Positions 42,245 to 53,660 of a DNA stretch of 64,000 nucleotides are shown in pieces (position 1 is the stretch's first letter; every line of letters starts with the position of its first letter). This DNA is from Casuarina equisetifolia (lineage: Eukaryota > Streptophyta > Magnoliopsida > Fagales > Casuarinaceae). Where the stretch lies: the NCBI GenBank assembly GCA_028551475.1, contig CM052356.1, positions 5,032,001 to 5,096,000 of the forward strand, read 5' to 3'. A program made the position numbers and the translations under genes. The notes below the pieces were generated by a model. It worked only from the letters and a program-made list of their open reading frames with translations, had not been told where the DNA came from and did not search any database.

Positions 42245-42553
42245 TGTTAGCCCAAAATCTATTGGGCTCACTAATGTGAGCTTATATTAATGGATTTTGT
42301 ATTGTTTAAACAAAGTGAGATAGATAGTTTCTTAATAAGTAAATATGGATTATCTGGTGTATACCATGACTTACGAGTAGGACTATGATAAGTTAGGCTT
42401 GTTAGGTAGCATATAAAGAACGAGTTCGGTTCTATCCTCTAGCCTTGTATATAGTACCATAAAGAATCGGGAGAAAGGTTTTCGAAAGTTGTTTCTTTTG
42501 TGATAGCCTCATCATGCTAGTGTACTAAAGTGAGAATAAAGGATAAGAATCTT
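42245..42553 (+). repeat. 3' LTR of copia copy 2
   Basis: TGTTAGCCCAAAATCTATTG start preceded by AAATGGAAGAA. It matches 29336-29643 to the common end GGATAAGAATCTT. Confidence 0.7.
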
Positions 42554-42632
42554 GGCAACATAAAATAAGATAAGGTTGGAATGAGCATTGGCAACATAAA
42601 ATAAGATAAAAGGCTGGAATGAGCATTGGTAA
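42554..42632. repeat. two-unit 40-bp tandem repeat
   Basis: GGCAACATAAAATAAGATAA with GGxTGGAATGAGCATT follows twice in direct succession. Confidence 0.75.
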
Positions 42633-43557
42633 AGTAAAGAACCAAAAATAGAAAAATAAAGAGATATTTTACTCATTGAAAGGAAAGATAGAATTCTAAA
42701 ATAAGGTCACAAAAGCTGTGAAAAGGAAATAAATTTAACTTTAGAAATTGATTGAAGAAATTGAGAAGCACCATCATAGAATATGATTAGAATACTAGAA
42801 AAACCTAAACATGGAGAGAAGAGACAAAAACATGTTAAGATAGTAGAAAAAGAGGTTTGAGACTCATTTTGGAACATAACGGAAAAGGTAGGGGAAGACA
42901 TTAGGTTCCGGCAACAAAGGTGTTAGCCAATGGCTTTGATACTATTAGAAACCGAAGGACTCTCCTATCACTTTATCCAATATGGGACTGGATATTTTAA
43001 CACTCTAACACTCCCCCGCAGTGTGAGAGGTGAGACCAGTCTAGAGTGACCACACCAAAGTAGGCAAGACACATGGTTGACTCTGATACTATATTAGAAA
43101 CTGAAGGGCCCATCTAAAACACAGAACTGTGCAATAGTGGATTGTCAACAAAAGCTTATAAGGCTAAGCTCTCCTGTCACTTTACCTGATATGGGACTGG
43201 ATATTTTAACACTCCAACAGATACCATGTTAGAAGGGAAGGATATATGGTTAGAACATTCTAGGTTCATTAAATAAGAGAAAGAGAAGGAGATTGGAACC
43301 ATAGATTTGTGTTGTATAAAATTCTTAACAATTTACAAGGATAGATTGTGATTCATGTATAAAGATATTTACAAAATCAAATTATAAACAGAAAAACAGA
43401 ATTTACATTCAAAATTGAATCACATTGAAATCGGATAAAGATTCTGGTAACAACTACGGCGATAGACTTTGATTATGTTGTGCAGATTCCAGTAACCGTG
43501 TGAGCTACACCGATAGACTTGGGCATACAATCGCGTGACCTCAAGCACGTTCTAACA
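42633..43557 (-). mobile_element. truncated minus-strand LTR retrotransposon (LTR, primer site, leader)
   Basis: An LTR at 43227-43557 has TGTTAGAA/TTCTAACA ends. Its primer-binding site is split by the TRIM. Removing the TRIM and one target copy leaves GGCTTTGATACCA beside the LTR, whose complement TGGTATCAAAGCC fits an initiator-methionine tRNA site. Leftward, a short minus frame from 42901 (MSSPTFSVMFQNES) may be the start of gag. The rest of the element is missing. Confidence 0.65.
42943..43219 (-). mobile_element. TRIM (miniature LTR retrotransposon), 277 bp
   Basis: Terminal repeats lie at 42943-43010 (68 bases, internally deleted) and 43092-43219 (128 bases). Both start TATTAGAAACYGAAGG and end GGACTGGATATTTTAACACT. 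Between them are CTCCCCCGCA at 43011-43020, the complement of a polypurine tract, and GACTCTGATACTA at 43079-43091, the complement of a tRNA-primer site. The internal region is only 81 bases. GATAC flanks both sides (42938-42942 and 43220-43224), a perfect 5-bp target duplication. Non-autonomous. Confidence 0.8.
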
Positions 43558-44017
43558 ATAAGTAATATCACAATGAAGACCTTGCACAAGAATTATAGGC
43601 AATGGTAGGATCTTATTTACGTAAATCACATATTCAAATAACCATATTAGAAATTGTTTAAGTTTCTTACTCAAAACTAATCATTAAGAGAATAAACTAA
43701 AATATTCAAACTATAAAATCATTGTTATTATTACACAATAAAGGATTACATGATAATAACAAGTCCATAATATTTATTATTGCTCATAATCCATTAACGT
43801 TTTTGATACACACTATGTAGGAGACCTCTCCTCGTGTTTGTTTCAACCAACCCTAATGCTATAACGACCAACAATCGCCGGCTTCTGTAATGGATGGTGT
43901 AGATTGATTAGATTTTGTATTTGCTCCTAGTCGTTGTTTATATATAGAGCTTGTATAGGTTTTCTTTTCCTCTTCGACGTCCACGAGAAAGCACTTTGCC
44001 AATCTAGGCACTGGACT
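43558..44017. repeat. GST copy 3 downstream flank
   Basis: Matches 30650-31095 beside GST copy 2. The match starts directly at the end of the LTR (after TTCTAACA), so the LTR sits at or made the edge of the duplication. Confidence 0.7.
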
Positions 44018-45560
<1,543 letters not shown>

Positions 45561-47040
45561 CTACATTAAGAGGTAAATGAGTGAAATTATGTATATAAGT
45601 TTACAATAGTTAGTAAGTTAGATTGAAAATATAAGCCATCAAAAAGTTTTTAAGAGATAAATTTTATTGTGTTAAAAAATTCTCAAAACAACTAAAAACT
45701 TTTATATTCAACATACTTACAAACTTCATGAGACTATTTTATTTAATATCATATTATGTGATCTCATTATTGGAAGATATTTCTAACTATCATGTAATGA
45801 TCTTTAGTATACGTTAAATTTTACTGGTTAAAAAAAAAAGTTATCTCTTCCTTATTACACTTTTTGCCTCTTTGAATGACAAAGGAGGCAATTTTGAGGC
45901 TTTGGGAAGCTAGTAAGGAAGTTGGTGGGAGAATTTCGTGTTCCAGTTGAAGTTTATTTTAGGGGCAACCGAGCCACTTATGTGGACTTATGGAAGCTGT
46001 TCCTGCCCCTTTCTCCTCTTTATGTAACAGAAGAATCGGTTGTCCAATAATTATCAAAATTGGGGACAACTTTTCCTCTTTTGGTTTCACAGTATGAGAA
46101 ATTTAGCATTGCATGTGTTTTGACTCTTTTAAGAGAGTAGAACAATTAGGTTAAAAGATATAATTGTAATATTTTATTATAATTAAAGATATTTATATAA
46201 TTATGGAAACTAAAGGTTATCCTTTTGTTATAATAAGTTTTCTTAGTAGTATCTAATTATAATTTCTTTAGTACTATTCTATAAATAGAAAAAAAAAATA
46301 GAAAAACCAAGTGGACAAGTAGAGAGAATCTCTTTTGCAAGCTAATTACTAGAGAGAACTCCTCTTGTAAATACTAACTCATGAAAGAATTCATGAAATA
46401 CATGTTTGATGAGAGAGAAAAATATGAGAAAAATTAATAAAAAAAACTATAAGGAACATAAGACATTGCATTGGTTTGAATATTTAAAATTTGTTATGTT
46501 TGGATGCATGTGGTTCTTATAATTATATTTAACCTATATATAAGTAACATAGGTGGTATCAAAGCCACTTGAATTTGCAACAAGTAATATTAGAGCTACT
46601 TGAATTCCTAGTAGATAAGAATAGTATCTATGAATTTTTATCTCCAGTACAAAGATACCTAGAAGAAATTCAACATTGGCTTCCATGAAATTTTATTTTA
46701 GTCTAATGCTATCTTGAAACTCAAATAGTTAAAAGATACAATTGAGTTTGTTACTTTCTCATTCTCAAGAGAAAAACAAAGATGTTTTTCCAGTCAAGTT
46801 GCTCTATTAACAAACGTTGAGGTAGGATTATTAACCCACTATGAAATTGGATGATACCTAGAAATTCAAGATTGGACTCCATGAATTTCATTTTAAGGCA
46901 AGGATAGTAGTGGGTTGATGGGTCAGAACTTGCAGAAAATAAGAAAATGTTAAACACCTTTCTAATTTATCATTTCATTGGAACTACATTACTGATAAAT
47001 ATGACTGAAGTCACTTTTATGAATATAGATTCACAATAGT
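45561..47040. repeat. GST copy 3 far upstream: leader repeat U2 with insertion
   Basis: U2 begins near 45960 (GAGCCACTTATGTGGACTTA) and is interrupted at about 46125-46615 by AT-rich DNA with a short GAGAGAAxxTCTCTTxTAA repeat. U2 resumes (TTATCTCCAGTACAAAGATA) and ends near 47000. Confidence 0.65.
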
Positions 47041-47799
47041 TCGTAAATTGGCTTGCTCACTTTTGCTTGGTCGTGCCCTTCATAAAGTTAAGTGATAACC
47101 CCAGGAAGATTGAATGTTATTTCCAAATTCTCACGCTAATTCAGCAAGAAATCCGTTGAACCAAGATTCACTGCAGAGATGTGTTACAATCTTGTACAAC
47201 CTATCTAGTGATAGGTTTAGGAACGATCAGATCCTCTAGGAAAAGGTTGCCAAAGCGTTTCTTCTTGGCCAGATTAACCAAGAGAACAAGACACACCTGT
47301 TTCATTGGGGATAAGTGGACTCCTTTACTGATTACCAAAATAGTTACCTTACAATCCATTTCCTTTCTCTATTTAACAAGCTCACTAGGGAGACAAAACA
47401 TGAGAAAGTGGTAAGGCCAAAGCATGTGTTGTAGCACACGCAGATGCAAAATACAGAGGATGAGTCTAATGTTTGTACGCAACCCTCCTACACTTAGTAC
47501 TACAAATGTACTACTACTCCTAACTAAAAGTACTGCTAAACATGATTACACCTACCACTCACGGATGTCTAGCACCCGTGTCGATTATCATGGCTATTAT
47601 AAAAAAAGAGTGCTAATGTCCTATGAAGTGTGCTTGGTAATGTGTTTTAACAGATACCCCTTCCCATTTTATACCTTGGCCTCAAGGTCTGCTTCTGGAA
47701 ACGCTATTACATGTCTTCTAATTCCTCCCAAGTGGCGTCTAATGGTGACAGAACTTGCCAGTGAATTAACACTTGTTTTTGTTTGTTGATAGTATGACT
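47041..47799. other. probable 3' part of the Ty3-gypsy remnant
   Basis: It lies beyond the gypsy integrase tail in its reading direction and is where its 3' LTR would be expected. No terminal repeat pair or TSD could be identified, and small open frames show no family resemblance. Confidence 0.35.
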
Positions 47800-48263
47800 C
47801 TATGGGACTGCCATAGGGAAAGCTAAAATTGGGTTGTCCCCTTTCCCAAAACTGGGCAATTCTTCCAGAACAATATCATGGACCTTGATGCACCGTTTAA
47901 GACATGAAATGTGGAAGACAAGATGGATCCTCAAGCTATCAGGGAGCTTGAGTTTGAAAGATAACTTCCCTACCTTTTCGAGAACCTTAAAGGGAACAAA
48001 GAAACGGGGTGCCAACTTAGCGGATTAGTAGAGAGAAACTGAAGTCTGATGGTATATTACTATAAGTGGATGTATACTTGATCTCCGACTAAAACTTCAC
48101 CCTTGCAATGGCTCTTGTCAAAGGAATGCTTCATACGAGCTTAAGCAGTGCACAAATGCTGCTTGATGAGGGCAATAGCTGCAACACAATCCATTAACTC
48201 TCGTTCTACTAAGGCTACTGTTAGAAAACAAACCCATGAATCTAAACTCATGAAATCTCTCAG

Positions 48264-49460
48264 GTAGATCACCTTCTAATGGAACTAAAGGAGACATGTT
48301 AATAAGATCTACTGCAGTACACATAGCTTCACCCCAAAATGACTGAGATAATCCAGAATGTGAAAGCATACACCTGATCCTCTTAACTATAGTTCTTTTT
48401 ATCCATTCTGCAACCATATTATGCTCTGGAGTTTTAGGAACTGTCTTTTCAAGCCTAATACCCTGAGTTTTGCAATATTCTTCAAATGGCCCTCTGTATT
48501 TACCTCCATTATCTGCACGACGCACTTCAGTAGTCTTCCAGTTGCTCTCTCAACCATAGCATGAAACTGTTTGAAGACCTCCAAAACCTAATCCTTAGTC
48601 TTCAGTGCATAAGCTCATACCTTTCTAGAATGATCATCAATGAAGTAACAAAATACATAGCGTCACTAAGAGTTTTCACCTTCAACATACACACATTTGA
48701 ATGAATCAAATCAAGAACATGTTTTCTTCTAGACGGGGGTCTCTCTTGAAATGAGACTCTACATTGCTTTCCAGCTAAGCAATGATCACAAGGCTTCAAC
48801 TGCAAATCAACACCACTGACTCCTGATATGATTTTGTTCTTTATCAAATGCTGAATTTCCTTATCACTGAGATGTCCAAGTCGCTTGTGCTATAACTCCA
48901 TGTGATTATCTTCCACCACATTTACCTTGCCTTTCTGAATACTAGCTTCAGTCTTGTAGAGAGTACTAACCTTCTGTCCTTTTGCAAGTATAAGAGAACC
49001 TCTACTAAGTTTACATTTATCGTCACCAAAGTAGTTATCATATCCCTCATCATCAAGGACGCCAGTAAAGATCAAGTTGAAACAAATCTCAGGGACATGT
49101 CTGACATTCTTCAAAACTAGCTTACATCCAACACTAGTCTCCAAGACTACATCTCCAATGCTAACTATCTTTGCATGTGTATTATTTCCCAAACTAACAC
49201 ACTCAAAATCACCACCTGAATAAGATGTGAAGAACCTTTCATGTGGGGTAACATGAAAAGAGGCACTTGTGTTAACAATCCAAGATGAAACCTGACATGA
49301 GATGTTGATCTGAGAATCATAAAAGATCATAATATCCCTAATACCGGATGTAGTTGCCACTATGTTTATCAACTTCCTTTTCTCTATTCCTTGATTTTTC
49401 TTCCTTGAGTATTCTGCAGTCTCTCTTATAATGGCCAGACTTACCACAATGATAGCACTT
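48264..49460 (-). pseudogene. copia protease and integrase remnants of the nested element
   Basis: The protease region (about 49330-48890) reads WIVNTSASFHVTPHERFF, so the catalytic DSG/DTG is replaced by NTS. Pre-integrase follows in a new frame (LKPCDHCLAGKQCRVSF), then an integrase part with TDNGGKYRGPFEEYC and SQSFWGEAMCTAVDLIN. The sequence ends at LVPLEGDLPE, where it joins the LTR fragment. It is inactive: several frameshifts, a mutated protease site and no reverse transcriptase. Confidence 0.85.
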
Positions 49461-50198
49461 GACATCTTTCCTCGAACATGAGACTCCACGTGATCTCTCA
49501 AAATTTGGTGCTCTACTCTTACTTCTACTTCTACTCTTGCTTCTGTCTCTATTTCTGTCTCCATGTCTGTTTCTCCCCTTCCTTTCTGTAACCAATACTT
49601 TTGTATGTCCATGTGCTCCTTGCTCAATTATTCTGGTTTCTTCATTAAGCAAACTTTCATTAACTGACTTCATACTTAGAATGCCACCCGGAGCTGAGTT
49701 TGTGAGAGTGACTACTAATGTCTGCCAACTATCAGGTAAATTACTCAACAATAACATTGCTTGTAGTTCATCTTCTAGAACAATCTTTATTGTCACTAAC
49801 TGATTCACCAAAGACTTAAACTCACTCAAGAACTCTATCATTGGTCGTCCTACCTTGTACTTCAAGTTAATTAACCTCTTAAGTAGGAAAACCTTATTCT
49901 GAGGAGTCTTGCGTTCATAGAGAGCCTCAAGCTTCTTCCATAACTCACTAGCTTTAGTCTCGTATGCAATATGATGATAAATACTGTCCACAATAAATTG
50001 TCTAATTTGAGAGACAATTTTCTTATTCAACTTCTCCCACTCTTTATCAGTTAGTTTCTCAGGCCTAGCAGAATCTCCTTCCACAGCATCATACAGATCT
50101 CTACTAATCAAGTAATCTTCCATCCACGGCTTCCAAGTTTGGAAATTAGATGAATTTAACATGGTCATACCTTTACCAGAAGTATTCATATCATCCAT
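49338..50198 (-). CDS. copia gag of the nested element
   Basis: Open frame from ATG 50198, about 286 residues. It starts MDDMNTSGKGMTMLNSSNF, has the capsid-like LWKKLEALYERKTPQNK and LLSNLPDSWQTLV, then an arginine/serine-rich stretch and one zinc knuckle CYHCGKSGHYKRDC. A longer upstream frame exists, but the shared gag start is this ATG. Protease continues in another frame from about 49460, so at least one frameshift separates gag from pol. Confidence 0.8.
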   Translation of the reverse strand: MDDMNTSGKGMTMLNSSNFQTWKPWMEDYLISRDLYDAVEGDSARPEKLTDKEWEKLNKKIVSQIRQFIVDSIYHHIAYETKASELWKKLEALYERKTPQNKVFLLKRLINLKYKVGRPMIEFLSEFKSLVNQLVTIKIVLEDELQAMLLLSNLPDSWQTLVVTLTNSAPGGILSMKSVNESLLNEETRIIEQGAHGHTKVLVTERKGRNRHGDRNRDRSKSRSRSKSRAPNFERSRGVSCSRKDVKCYHCGKSGHYKRDCRILKEEKSRNREKEVDKHSGNYIRY

Positions 50199-50399
50199 CA
50201 CAACAAAATAAACTCCCCTTTGACTTCCCCCTAAAATAGGAATCAAAAGTATAAAATTACCAAAATACCCCTCAACAAATGCTAAACAAATTGACCAAAA
50301 TACCCCTATGATTATGCCCAAAAAATGTCAAATATCTCCCAAAAAAATCACAGAAAAATACTACATAAATTGGCACAGAAATCACCTAAAAATTCTATC

Positions 50400-50606
50400 T
50401 GGTCAAAGTCAATGCCTGATCGGTCAACGATCAAAGTCAAAGTCAAGATCGCTCGGTCAACGGTCAACGGACAGCTGGACCAAGTTGACAAATTGGGTCT
50501 AGATCTGGGCTAGGCCGGGTCTGCAAATCTGGTCAAACAGTCAACGGTCAACAAGTCAAACTTTGACTGGGTCAACTCTAGGTCAAACTCGGGTCAACAT
50601 AACCCT
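50400..50606 (-). repeat. TTGAC(C) array in the leader of the nested copia element
   Basis: About fourteen GTCAA pentamers (TTGAC in the element's sense strand) within roughly 200 bases, many as GGTCAACGGTCAA. TTGAC is the core of the W-box bound by WRKY factors. The array lies between the primer site and gag. Confidence 0.8.
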
Positions 50607-51080
50607 TTTTTTTTTTGCTACTGCAGCCACATTTCTCCTCTGATTTCTGTCGTTCCAAAGCGGTTTCTGACGAAACAAGAACACCAATCAATAGATCAGC
50701 TTCCAACGAGTCTGTAGAACTCAAAATCACTCCACGAAATGCTCAAACAAAAGAGGAATCGCAAATCCCCTTTTCGAGCTCACAGGTTCAACACAACCCA
50801 TAGCACTTCAATTGATTTTTCAACCACAAAGAGGTCGAAAATCACACAAACAAAGGCTAGAGAAGAAAATTCGTACCTCAAACGCTGATTTTAACTTCTC
50901 CCTCTGTGCGTTACACACCAAGTGTTCGATAAAAGACTTCTTTGAATAAAGCCTTTGTTAACAGCTTCTCTCTTGTGTGCGGAGTGCTAAATACACACTA
51001 AAACAGTCATTCTTTCGCTAACTGCCTGACAAAGAACGAGCTTTGGCCCTAATTTAGGAACCTAGGCTCCGATACCAGTT

Positions 51081-51476
51081 TGTTAGAAAACAAACCCGTG
51101 AATCTAAACTCACGGAATCTCTCAGGATCTCACCGCACACACAAAGAGAATATTAGTCAAGTAAAGAACACATAAAAATTACGAGGTTCGGGATAATCCC
51201 TACGTCCCCGGCCTAAGGAGCAATTCTTCATTATGATGAGGAGGGCTTATAGTGCTTACAGAAAACCTCTGTTTTCTCTCAATCTCTCACAACCTCATAC
51301 CTAGGTTTCCTCATAAGGCTTCCTTTTATACAAGTACCAAGGAAACTCAAATAGATTAGGACTATGAGACCTAAATAGAATAAGACTAGGAAACCCATAT
51401 AAACTACCCACAATACAAATATAGTAGTTACATAATTACCCTTACTAATTTACTCCAAACCTAACAGCTACTTTGG
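51081..51476 (-). repeat. 5' LTR of the nested copia element
   Basis: 396 bases with TG/CA ends in either orientation. Its inner 45 bases match 48219-48263 except for three transitions, consistent with cytosine-deamination decay. Confidence 0.85.
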
Positions 51477-51780
51477 TCGTGCCTAACACCTAAGACAAAA
51501 AGGTGGGGAGAGAGCAACCATATAATGCTTGATAAAGGGTCACCCCATACTGCTATGGATAGTAGTGTTGTGGCAAAACTCTGCCTAAGCCAGCCCCTTA
51601 GACCAACTTCCTAGCTTGTCATTAATAAAGCAATGAAGATAGCATTCCAATAAATAATTAACCACTTTTGATTGACCATCCATTTGAGGGTAATACGGCA
51701 ATGAAAAATTGAAACTTGTCCTCATAGAGACTGAACCCCGATCACAAACAATATATTTAAAGAGCATATATACAACGTAA

Positions 51781-52298
51781 GATGTAATGTTCTGAATTCA
51801 TATGCATGTACATTTCAATAGGACCTCAAAAGAGCATCCTAAACATTTCACATGAAAAAATACCAGGTATTCATACATAAATAACCAAAGTTCTGCAACC
51901 TGTACCCAACACCAATGCATTAGCACCACACAGAATTAGAGAAGAAAGTTTACATGACAACCCAAGAGTAACTAGGCAAGCATCTCAAAGTTAAATATGA
52001 CTTCCAACTTGGTTAGCATTAAGAATGTTTTGATAGCTTAGATGTGCCCTCTATCTATTTTCCCTTCCAACAATTGTGATCCAAATTAATTATTTAACTG
52101 GAAGATTTACAGAAGAGTTCTAATTTCTCGTACAAATCTCAAGTTCTCAAGCTCATATTTCAAAATTTTACCTAGTACGTCCGCCTAATGGCCAACAGTT
52201 CTCTCTTTCTTCCTTTCCCCTTCAAAGTAGGGTATTTTCGTTACTAGAAAGTAAGTTCAAGAGGAAACAGAAGTGATAAAAGATATGAAAGATCAAAC
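51781..52298. other. non-coding, probably a PUR7-derived intron
   Basis: No exon is visible. It lies directly 3' of the last recognisable SAICAR-synthetase exon and ends at the gypsy remnant. Confidence 0.4.
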
Positions 52299-52555
52299 CT
52301 TATCTAGAGTGATAGGGACATCATGATCTGCTGCCTTAGTTGTTGGTGTCAGCATGTTGGCAGGAAGCTTTTGGTTTTTTACCAAGCCTTAACTAGATTT
52401 TAAGCGACCATCAGAAAATAACTCAATATACAGATTCAAATCTCACCCTCTGGAAGGACATTTGCCACAATAATTTCGCACACCTTTCTTGTAGGCGGCC
52501 CATAATGATGTTTTGGTACTTCCAGCCACATAATCTCTAACCATAAATTAGAAGC
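52299..52555 (-). pseudogene. SAICAR synthetase (PUR7) gene fragment, two exons
   Basis: Minus-strand segment 52555-52447 reads MVRDYVAGSTKTSLWAAYK, then GVRNYCG. One extra A (AAA for AA) shifts the frame before VLPEG, and a GGTGAG donor follows. Segment 52387-52299 begins after an AAG acceptor and reads LVKNQKLPANMLTPTTKAAD, then HDVPITLDK, with a GT donor. These are highly conserved blocks of phosphoribosylaminoimidazole-succinocarboxamide synthase, the purine-pathway enzyme that joins CAIR and aspartate in plastids. The intron phase is preserved. An in-frame TAA precedes FMVRDY. Upstream and downstream exons were not found, so this is a relic. Confidence 0.85.
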
Positions 52556-52919
52556 ACACTTGGGTCAATTGAAAAGTCAATGGTACGATCAAATAGGAAA
52601 AGGATGGCTACAGGAATTTTCATCTTTGAAGATATGAAAGAAAAAGTCTACTAAAAAAGAAAGAATAACCACAAAAATTGAGGTAATTTGGACTTCACCT
52701 TACTCAATATTGCATGATATGCATTTTTTGTTGTATGATAAGTTTCCTCCTCTCTTTTACCAAGATATTATTAAAATCCGAACCAGAAAAAGGTATAGCT
52801 TATTATCTGACCACGTCTAAAAGCAATAGCTTTAGGATACCAACTGCCTTGTACTTGTTACCAACCTAGTGCTTATGATGTGTTGTGATGTAGTTTGTGC
52901 TTATTATGTGTGTAATTTA
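52556..52919. other. non-coding between PUR7 relic and copia LTR
   Basis: No feature recognised. It may include decayed PUR7 intron sequence. Confidence 0.4.
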
Positions 52920-53605
52920 TGTTGGGTTGGTCCAACCCATATTCGGGAACTTATTATTGGGTCCAATTAGGGTAATGTGGCCCTAAGGTTTAAAAGAAAA
53001 AATATATGATTTTTTCTTTGGAGAAAAGGTGAGTGGCCGTCAAAAAGAAAAAAAAGAGAGAAAAGAAAATAGTAGAATTTCACAGGAATTAAAGGCCCTG
53101 CGCAGCAGTTGATCAAACTACTGACCAAGGTCGATCCGTGGTCTGATTGAGCTGATTTTTTGTTAGCAGGTTCGGGATTGGGTCTTCTTCATTGTGAACG
53201 GTTGGATCGTCGTTTGGAGCACTTGAAGTCAGCAGATTATGGTCAAAAATCTTGGTGATATTTCTCTAACTTTTCTTAGTTAAGTTGTTATTTACAACTT
53301 GTTCTTTACTATTTATTGGTGATTCTATTGTTGTTGAATCAGTAAATCTTTGTCCTGTTACTATTGTTAAGGACTTGATTGGGTTGTATCCTAACAATTG
53401 ATATAGTGGAGATTTGGGTGGACTCCGTGATCGGTCCCGTGGTTTTTTTATCCTTCACATTAGAGGAGTTTTTTCACGTAGAAATTTTTTTATGTTGATT
53501 GTGATTTGCTTATTTTACTTGTGATTCGAATACATCGTTGGTGTTTTAGTATTTCCTCATAGGTTCAATCAAAGTGGGAAACTTTATACGTCATTTTTCT
53601 CATCA
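52920..53605 (+). repeat. 5' LTR of the 52.9 kb copia element
   Basis: 686 bases. It shares long exact blocks with the 3' LTR (for example TGGACTCCGTGATCGGTCCC). Differences are scattered substitutions and small indels. Confidence 0.92.
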
Positions 53606-53660
53606 AAGTGGTATCAAGAACTTAGGTTGTGGTTGTTTTATCTTTGGATTTGATTGAACG

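Larger units (their letters stand above)
48219..51476 (-). mobile_element. Ty1-copia element nested in the gypsy remnant
   Basis: The element is 3258 bases, starting TGTTAG and ending CTAACA, flanked by a perfect GCTAC duplication (48214-48218 and 51477-51481). The 5' LTR is 51081-51476 (396 bases), with the primer site TGGTATCGGAGCC at 51077-51065. Then come a long leader, gag, a protease remnant and part of integrase. The other end keeps only 45 bases of LTR (48219-48263) joined directly to integrase. Reverse transcriptase, RNase H and most of the 3' LTR are therefore deleted while both termini survive. Confidence 0.93.
47800..51780 (-). mobile_element. Ty3-gypsy remnant, split by a nested copia element
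   Basis: The right part (51780-51482) encodes an integrase core remnant on the minus strand (NFSLPYYPQMDGQSKVVN, then AEAEFCHNTTIHSS). The left part (48213-47800) continues with the integrase C-terminus: GEVLVGDQVYIHL, APRFFVPFKVLEKVGKLSFK and IHLVFHISCLKRC, the classic GPY/F-type tail. The two parts join across the copia insertion. Several stops are present. Only part of pol remains. Confidence 0.85.

Noticed and set aside
47181-47789. Plus-strand frames of 77 and 121 codons near the gypsy remnant
   Set aside because: Low-complexity composition without any domain. More likely non-coding or LTR sequence of the minus-strand element.
49459-49803. Leucine-rich plus-strand frame
   Set aside because: Antisense of the arginine/serine-rich part of copia gag.
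50199-50321. 41-residue upstream extension of copia gag
   Set aside because: Hydrophobic, unlike gag. The shared gag start MDDMNTSGKG fits the family.
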